DNA from: Chloroflexi bacterium TSY
GTDB lineage: Bacteria > Chloroflexota > Anaerolineae > Caldilineales > Caldilineaceae
Length of the DNA stretch: 21,172 nucleotides
Assembly: GCA_019217005.1 (NCBI GenBank)
Contig: JAHBNG010000183.1
Location: 1 to 21,172, forward strand
Direction: 5' to 3'
Numbering within the stretch: the stretch's first letter is position 1; each line of letters opens with the position of its first letter. Of this stretch, positions 14,942-21,172 are shown piece after piece. The position numbers and the translations under genes are program-made. The notes beneath the pieces were generated by a model that did no database searches, had not been told where the DNA came from, and was given only the letters and a program-made list of their open reading frames with translations.

Positions 14942-15013
14942 GCGGTTGTGATGAAAACATGGTTTTTCCTACAGCTAGACCAGATAAAGCAAAACCATGT
15001 TTTCATACAGAGC
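14942..15013 (-). repeat. 72-bp palindromic repeat, family P1, copy 2, in frame in the regulator
   Basis: GCGGTTGTGATGAAAAC (14942-14958) and GTTTTCATACAGAGC (14999-15013) are the exact complements of the boundary blocks of copy 1 (2402-2471). The stem ATGAAAACATGGTTTT (14951-14966) pairs perfectly with 14991-15006. The length is 72 bp, or 24 codons, with no stop in the regulator's frame; it encodes roughly CGCDENMVFPTARPDKAKPC and a few more residues. Homologues of this regulator normally pass from LCD to the EYLE.ANLF helix with a much shorter linker, so this is an added segment. Confidence 0.8.
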
Positions 15014-16249
15014 TCGGTTTAGCTTCCATCTCGTCGAATCTCAACGCTCAGCAGATCGTAGACTACCTGGAAAACGCCAATCTGTTTCTAATTCCGCTCG
15101 ATGCACGTCGCCGTTGGTATCGCTACCATCACCTGTTTGCCCAACTGCTTCAAGATCGCCTGATCCGCACACGCGGTCAGGAGTGGAGGAACCTTCTGCA
15201 CAAGCGAGCATCGCGCTGGTTTGCTGACCAACAACTCATGGAGGAAGCGATTGCTCATGCTGTAGAAGGGCAGGATTTTGATGGGGCAGCACGCTTAGTG
15301 GCAACGGTTCCGCTAGAATCGTTATGGGGTCAACAAAGCGCGAGCCTTCTCAAGCAGTGGGGACCAATGATTCCAACGAAATTTTTGTTGCGCCACCCGC
15401 ATGCACTTGTCTCGGTCGCGGCAGCGCACCTTTTTATGGGAGACGTGGATCATTTTAACAATCTGTTGGGCCTCTGTGAAGATCTGCAAAGAGAAGACAT
15501 TGAAAGCATTGCCGGTGAATATACATTGTTTCAGTGCATCCAGTGTCAATCTAGTGGCGATTTCCGTCGGGCACTTCATCTTGCTGAAGAAGCGGGCGAG
15601 ATTTTGTCCGACAGAGTATCACCCTTGCAAGCCGTCGCGATGAACCAGATCGCAGCCAGCCTGTTGCAATTGGGAGATTTGGCTCTGGCAGAACAGATGC
15701 TGGTCAAGGCGCGCAGGTTGATTGCACAAGTGGGTGCGCCAAGTCTGGATATTCATCTGCAAATCATTTCGACCTATGGATCCCTGGCCTTAATGCGTGC
15801 GGATCATCGTCAAGCACACCGACTCTATCGCGAGGGAGTGGTGTTGGTGGAACAAGCAGACTCCCCTCCGCCACCTCGGCTTGGCTTTATGTACACGGGC
15901 TTGGGGCAGGTACACTATGAACGAAATGAGCTGGACGAAGCGACTGCCGCCTATGCGCAAGCACGTACTTGGGCAGCACGCAGCGGCCTCTTTGATCTCC
16001 GTATGCATACCCTTGTGGGTGAGATCGCCCTCCTCTGTCAAAAAGGTGATGCGGCGGCGGCCCAATCCCGCCTTGCAGAGTATCATCAGTCTGGTTATGA
16101 GGGGCATTATCAGCACATGACACATCTGACTGAAAGCGTCGTGGCCAACTTCCGATTGCGCTTGGGCGAGCTGGATGAGGCTGTGCGCTGGGCCGATACA
16201 TGCGGCTTTGGGTTGACCGATCGGCCTGATAACGGATTGCGTTTTTTTA

Positions 16250-16353
16250 CAGTAGCAGCAAAAGTCGGGTACAAATTTTTCATGCAAACAGAGGGCTGCT
16301 CTAGGATTTCACCCCTTATGGTCATTTTTTGTCCCCGACTTTTGCCGTAGCTG
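16250..16353. mobile_element. 104-bp palindromic element interrupting the LAL regulator
   Basis: The ends CAGTAGCAGCAAAAGTCGGG and (complement of the right end) CAGCTACGGCAAAAGTCGGG match over about 26 bp with a few differences. TTTTTTTA flanks both sides (16242-16249 and 16354-16361), a possible 8-bp target duplication, though it is low-complexity. The host protein's family alignment breaks exactly at the left edge and resumes just after the right one. No coding capacity. Confidence 0.8.
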
Positions 16354-17118
16354 TTTTTTTATCATATATTGGCTGCCGTGCGTCTGGCCGAGCAGCGGGC
16401 AGTGGGCATCAAAGACGATCTGCCCCAGATACTCGCTTTACTCAACTACTTGTTCCAGCAAGCCGAGGCTGGTCATTATCACCGTGACATGATTCATAAT
16501 TTGATCTTGCAGTCACTGGCGTTAAATGGGCAGAACAAGCAGGCTGTGGCGCAACAGGCTCTCCAGCAGGCCATCAATCTAGCCCGCCCAGGCGGTCTGG
16601 TACGGCCGTTTCTGGACAGCGATCCAGCATTGACATCGATGCTGGCCCAAATTGATGATCTATACGCGCATCATCTACATCGCGCCTTTGTACAAGAGCA
16701 ACAGAAACAAGGCCAATCGCCCACCACCCCACTCGACCTCACGCCCCGCGAATATGAGATCTTGCAAGAAATCATCTCGGGTCTGTCCAACAAAGAGATC
16801 GAAGAAAAACTGTTCATCTCTCACAACACAGTGCGCACCCATATTAAGAATCTATATAGCAAACTCGAGGTCACCAGCCGCACCCAGGCGATTCGCAAAG
16901 CGCGTGATCTAAATTTAATGATATAGTCGAACCTCCCTCTTTCATCCTCAATTTCTACTGCCTACTCTCTCCTCTCACCCCTTTCGTTCAGCAATCTCAC
17001 CCCCCTTCTCACCCCTTGCGGTGAAGACAAACGTGGCTCCAACCGCTAAACTTCCCAGCATATGGGTATTTTTCTTGAATGGCCTAATTGAGGAAGAACC
17101 TTAAGAAGGAGGTTTGCC

Positions 17119-18563
17119 GTGACTATCCACCGTCTTGCCCAAGCTGTATTTTGTCTTGGTTTGCCAAGCCTTCTGTGTCTGGCTTGCTCAACACGATCGG
17201 CTCCGACCACAAGCCTGATACCAATCTTGCCGACCATAACGCCTATCCCAACCGTTTGGGGTGATCCACCCAACGCATGGGAAAAAGCAATTGGACCCGA
17301 GTTTGGTATTCCTGTTGCCTATCCGCAACCAACCGGTCCATTTGTTGTGGGCGTTCATGACTTTGAATTTGTCGACACCATCTACCCTGTTGATCGGGAA
17401 GAGGATGTACAAGGTCGCCGTCTCATGGTGCGTGTTTGGTATCCTGCAGCCAGTCCTGAAGGCAATCGACGCCGTTACTTTGAAGGACGAGAGCTAGAGG
17501 TACTTGGCATTCCCACAATCGAAGCGATTGCGATGTTCGTGCCAGACGCCAGGTTGTTGAAACCCCTGGGCGACATTTTGACACATGGCTATGAAGATGC
17601 ACCGCTTACCAACGCGTTAGACTCATTGCCGACAGTTGTCTTCTCGCATGGTGGTCTCAGCTATGTATCGCAGAACACGGCTTTGATGGAAGAGTTAAGC
17701 AGTCATGGTTATCTGGTCTTTAGTCTCACCCACCCGGGTGGTTCATCGGGCATTCTCTATCCCAATGGGGATGCAGTTCAATATGATCGTGACTACCATG
17801 CTGCCGTACTCGGCGCGATGTCCACCATTGAACCCGATGGTCTACACAGCAGCGCCATCGCCAAGCGCTATGCCGCCCGATCCGAACGCTGGATCGATGA
17901 CGGCGGTCTTGGTCCCTGGTTATCCCGTTGGCGTGATGACAATATCGCTTTGGTCGACTTCATCCAATCCAGTACGGCCAAAGGTCTGTTAGGCGAGATC
18001 CTGCAAAAGGCAGACCTTGGCCGTCTCGCTTACGCTGGCATGTCCTATGGTGCAGCCGCCGCGGCCAGCGCCGCGCAAGCTGACCAGCGGGCCAGGGCTG
18101 TGATCAACCTGGATGGCACGCATCAAGCCTCGGACCTGTTGAACACCAACATTCGCGTCCCCCTATTGGTATTCACCTCGGAACCCGTTGCGCGTGGTGT
18201 GTATACCAATGAGTTCTTCTACGAGCCACTGACCGCCATGGGCACTCGCAAAGACATTGTTCGAGTCTGGATACCCGAAATTACCCACATGGGTTGTCCG
18301 ACAATATGTTCTTTCCCAAATCTTATCGTGAATCATTTCCTGGCGGTGGTCAAGCAGACGGCACACGGGTCCATCGGATGTTAAGCAGTTTTACCCTTAG
18401 CTTCTTGGCGCACTATCTGCTAGATCAGGAGAATGACTATCCCGCCGTCAACTTAGAACAGTTCCCAGAAGCGCGACTCGTGGATGTGAGTTATGTTCAA
18501 CAATGGGCCTACTCACAACGAGTGATTCGCTCATCAGACGAAAATGTGCAAATGCAAGATTAA
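17119..18563 (+). pseudogene. Lipoprotein PAF-acetylhydrolase-like hydrolase, frameshifted near the C-terminus
   Basis: A GTG start at 17119 is well supported by AAGGAGG 6 bp upstream. The product begins with a lipoprotein signal (LPSLLCLAC, lipid Cys about residue 23) and a Thr/Pro-rich linker. The hydrolase domain shows FSHGGLSY (oxyanion), GMSYGAA (nucleophile Ser309), INLDGTH (Asp332) and ITHMG (His390), the layout of platelet-activating-factor acetylhydrolase-like and dienelactone-hydrolase-like proteins. Immediately after HMG the frame is lost and ends at 18384; the natural continuation SDNMFFPKSYRESFPGG through SFTLSFLAHYLLDQ is in another frame and runs to 18563. A single missing T in GGTTGTCC (18291-18298) would explain it. 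The catalytic triad precedes the break, so a truncated protein could still fold, or the break may be a sequencing error. Confidence 0.82.
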
Positions 18564-18569
18564 ATCGGG

Positions 18570-18648
18570 AATGTGTCCCAAAGTGTGTAAATGCAACCGA
18601 TTCTCTGACTGAGTGGTGTCTGTTTATACACTTTGTGGTACACACATT
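18570..18648 (+). mobile_element. 79-bp MITE family M1, copy c
   Basis: The ends AATGTGT and ACACATT pair exactly; next come CCCAAAGTGTGTAAATG on the left and ATACACTTTGTGGTAC on the right, with TTCTCTGACTGAG in the centre. It has the same structure as the copies at 7768 and 11961. It begins 6 bp after the stop of the hydrolase frame at 18563 and ends 24 bp before the peptidase start, so it occupies the whole intergenic gap. Confidence 0.8.
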
Positions 18649-18672
18649 AAAATCTGATAAGGAGACAAAACG

Positions 18673-21091
18673 ATGCGTATCTTATCTGTAACTCTACTCA
18701 TACTCGTTCTCGTTTTGGCTGGTTGTATCAATAGTGAATCGTCCTTAATTCAGGAAGCTCTCGGGCCTCCGATCATCGAAGCCGATAACAATATGCTGCC
18801 CACAATGGCAGAGCGCATTACTTCAGCCGAGCCATTTCTGACCAGAAATCTGGCGACAAAAGTACTCAATGGTATGATCACGGTTCACTGGATCGACGGT
18901 GGAGACCATTTCTGGTTTCAGAAGCAGCATCGCGACGGTTTCCGATTCATACTCGTGGATTCCGCTACTGGTGAAGAGAAAAACGCCTTTGATCACGAGG
19001 CGCTCGCCGCAGCACTGAGCGAAGCGCTCGGTCAAGATCTGTATCCAGACTTCCTGCCAGTGCTTGACTTCACAACACGCGAAAACGGTCATCTGCACGT
19101 TTCAACATATATGGGTGCATTTGCCTGTGCTGGTAGACCGCTTAGCTGCACAGCAGATGCAGTTGACTGGTGGGATGATCAACAGATCGTCTCTCCTGCC
19201 GGCGACCAGGCTGTATTCGTGAAGGAGAACAACCTTTGGCTGCGGGATCTTACCACTGGCGAAGAGCAGCAGCTCACAACAGACGGCAGCGAAGCCTTTC
19301 GGTATGGCAACTTGGGAAGTTTTGACAACCAGCAGGTTGCCCGACGCCGTGCAGGTATTGCCAGAGCACCCGAGGGATTCATGTGGTCACCGGATGGTCG
19401 CTACCTGTTGAGCACGCGTATCGATCAGAGCACAATACCGCTACGTCTAGGTGTTGTGGTACGTGCCGCCAGATTCTGATTACGCTGTCATCAACCCAAC
19501 GCTATCGAAATGGCGGGCGATCGTCTCCCGTCGAGCATTAGCCTCTTTGACTTGAAGAGATCGCCGGATTGCTGTCGATATCGATACATCCCTGCTGCGC
19601 GATTGGTCCTTATTTTGGCTGGATCATTGGAGTCTGTGGACCGATACTGAATTGTTTATCATTACCGCGGAAGGGATTGGTGAGACCTATGGGCTGGGCG
19701 TGATCAGCCTCGCTGATGGCTCTTTCCGGCAGATTCTAACCGAAACTCAGGAGCCCTTCTATAGTTTCAATCAGTTTGATTACGGACAGCCCAACTTCCG
19801 CTTTATTGCCGGTGGCACAGAAGCGATCTGGTATTCTTCACGCAGCGGCTTTGGTCAGCTCTACCTCTACGACACCACCAACGGGCAAGAGATCCGCGCG
19901 CTTACGTCTGGGCCAGGCGAAGTCTTTGACATCATCCACGTTGATGAGGCAGAGCGCATGGTCTACTTCTCGGCCGGCGGACGCGAGGCTGGACGCAACC
20001 CGAACTATCGCTATCTGTACCGGGTCAGCCTCGATGGGTAATCCTGAACTGCTGACGCCGAGGACGCAGATCACGAGTTCATCGGCCTTTTTGGTGACCC
20101 GGCAATACCCAACGAGCTAGTGCCAGGGCAGGGCACCATTGCGCCCAATGGGGAGTACATCATCGACTCCTACTCGACCATAAGCGAACCGCCAGTCACC
20201 GTTGTCCGGGACAAAACCGGTAAAAAGCTCTACACTCTGGTCGAAGCCGATGTCAGTGCCCTATACGCTACCGGCTGGCGTCCACCGGACCCCTTTGTCG
20301 TCAAGGCAGCCGATGGTGTCACCGATATCTATGGCTTCTTCTACAAACCGACAAACTTCGACTCGACGTTGAAGTACCCCGTGATCGAGAAGGTCTATGC
20401 CGGTCCGCAGGCGCCTTGGACATCTCATAACTTCATGGGCAGCTTCGTGACCCTGCCTCACCTTGGGGGATACGATCTATCGGCCATGGCCGAGCTAGGC
20501 TTCATTACCATTAACATCGAAGGTCGGGGTGCCCCTCGGCGTGGGCTTGCCTTCCGCCACGCATTCTCTCGCGATGAGGACGTTTTGGGTTCCATCGACC
20601 ACCGCGTTGCCATCGAGCAGCTTGCAGACCAGTACAACTATATCGACGCAAGCCGAGTAGGCGTCACCGGCGAATCCTTCGGCGGCTATTTCTCGGCCCG
20701 TGCCATGCTCCTTCAGCCTGGATTCTACGATGTGGCCGTCTCAAAAGTGGGGCCCCATGACTATCGTAGCGTGGGCGAAGAGGCCAACATTCGCTACTTC
20801 GGTCGACCGGCTGAACCTGGGGCCACTGATGATTTTTTCGAGACAATCAGCAACCTGCGCTTGGCGGACCGACTGGAAGGCGATCTGCTGTTGGTTTACG
20901 GCACGATCGACGAAAATGTGCGTCTCAACCAGGGCATGTTGCTGATCGACGCCCTGATCAAGGCCGGAAAGGACTTTGACATCCTCATAGTCCCAGGTGG
21001 CGCGCACATGCTGGACAGTGCAGATGACTACGTCCGCTGGCGCACCATGACCTGCTTCATGGAGCATCTGGGCGACCCTGTTCGGCAATGA
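18673..21091 (+). pseudogene. S9B dipeptidyl-peptidase IV-like lipoprotein peptidase, multiply frameshifted
   Basis: The start at 18673 has AAGGAGA upstream and a lipoprotein signal (LILVLVLAGC, Cys18). The N-terminal DPPIV beta-propeller begins with HFWFQKQHRDGFRFILVD and continues past VSPAGDQAVFVKENNLWL and MWSPDGRYLL. The frame then breaks near 19457 (YVPPDSDYAVINPTLSKW is in the next frame), again near 19512 (MAGDRLPSSISLFDL), again near 19555 (RRIAVDIDTSLLRDWSLFWL) and once more near 20075 (EDADHEFIGLFGDP). The C-terminal peptidase domain is intact from there: GRGAPRRGLAF, GVTGESFGGYFSA (nucleophile Ser), YGTIDENV (Asp) and PGGAHML (His). With four or more breaks it is inactive unless the assembly is poor here. 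The intact version would be about 800 residues, normal for the family. Confidence 0.87.
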
Positions 21092-21172
21092 GCCACGTTG
21101 TCAAAGCAATGCTCCAGGTGACTGTCACTCCCGGATAGAAGATGGTGTGACAATGAACTTCATGCTCACTTG
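21092..21172. other. Window end without recognised feature
   Basis: The 81 bp after the peptidase stop show no gene, strong hairpin or repeat that I can recognise. Confidence 0.5.

Larger units (their letters stand above)
13975..16926 (+). pseudogene. LuxR-family LAL (MalT-like) ATPase regulator, interrupted
   Basis: A large signal-transducing ATPase with a C-terminal DNA-binding domain. TKLFVPPQRHSLIPRPRL (17-34) is followed by Walker A APAGFGKTT (51-59), Walker B LLIVLDDYH (147-155), the winged-helix/TPR-like middle (NANLFLIPLDARRRWYRYHH) and a helical repeat region. The frame is genuine to about residue 758 (LRFF), then enters a 104-bp palindromic insertion and ends at 16350. The protein resumes from about 16362 (LAAVRLAEQRA...), ending in a LuxR helix-turn-helix: LTPREYEILQ, GLSNKEIEEKL, FISHNTVRTHIKNLYSKL. 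Removing the insertion and restoring one T in the homopolymer gives RFFYHILAAVRLAEQ, as expected for the family. As it stands the ATPase is separated from its DNA-binding domain. A palindromic repeat is also read in frame at residues about 323-347. Target genes are unknown. Confidence 0.88.

Noticed and set aside
15790..16287. 165-codon minus-strand open frame
   Set aside because: It is antisense to the well-supported regulator and has low-complexity composition.
7768..18648. CRISPR array or phage repeats from the recurring palindromes
   Set aside because: The copies are kilobases apart, in both orientations, with no regular spacers and no cas genes.

Overview
The window looks like an accessory, repeat-rich stretch of a bacterial chromosome with roughly balanced base composition. 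The gene content suggests Chloroflexota or a similar environmental lineage: a large ATPase regulator of the LuxR/MalT (LAL) type, a Uma2-family nuclease, a CPBP protease, a DUF1348 NTF2-like protein, a small YEIRVKG-type protein and several secreted lipoprotein hydrolases. This placement is inference from gene families only; there is no rRNA, tRNA or marker gene here.

Layout. 1-1281 is a decayed IS701-type transposase (minus), followed by a 215-bp MITE. 1659-2253 holds an unusual set of interleaved inverted repeats and an NTF2-like gene (minus). 2254-3054 has no gene but carries four palindromic elements. 3055-6451 is a tight plus-strand cluster: a small protein, two paralogous HXXEE-like membrane proteins (the second with an in-frame amber codon), a HupE/UreJ-like membrane protein and a GT1-type glycosyltransferase. 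6452-7852 contains palindromes around a minus-strand Uma2 gene. 7853-10207 has a divergent pair, an FAD monooxygenase (minus) and an alpha/beta hydrolase (plus). 10287-11226 is a CPBP protease gene split by a 155-bp insertion. A VOC protein, a lipoprotein esterase and a small membrane protein follow on the minus strand. 13975-16926 is a LAL regulator broken by a 104-bp palindromic insertion and also carrying an in-frame palindromic repeat. 17119-18563 is a frameshifted lipoprotein hydrolase. 18673-21091 is a multiply frameshifted S9B (DPP4-like) peptidase.

The most striking aspect is not a protein. At least a dozen small palindromic elements from several families lie within 21 kb. One family (2402-2471 and 14942-15013) keeps identical flanks while the inner stem differs at four positions, each compensated on the other arm; one copy is read in frame within the regulator. 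A 78-80 bp family occurs three times, each copy 1-6 bp past a stop codon. Two other elements interrupt genes between 8-bp direct repeats; removing the first restores the CPBP frame exactly, and removing the second restores the regulator frame after a one-base homopolymer correction. The region appears to be shaped by small non-autonomous elements, with several genes in decay.
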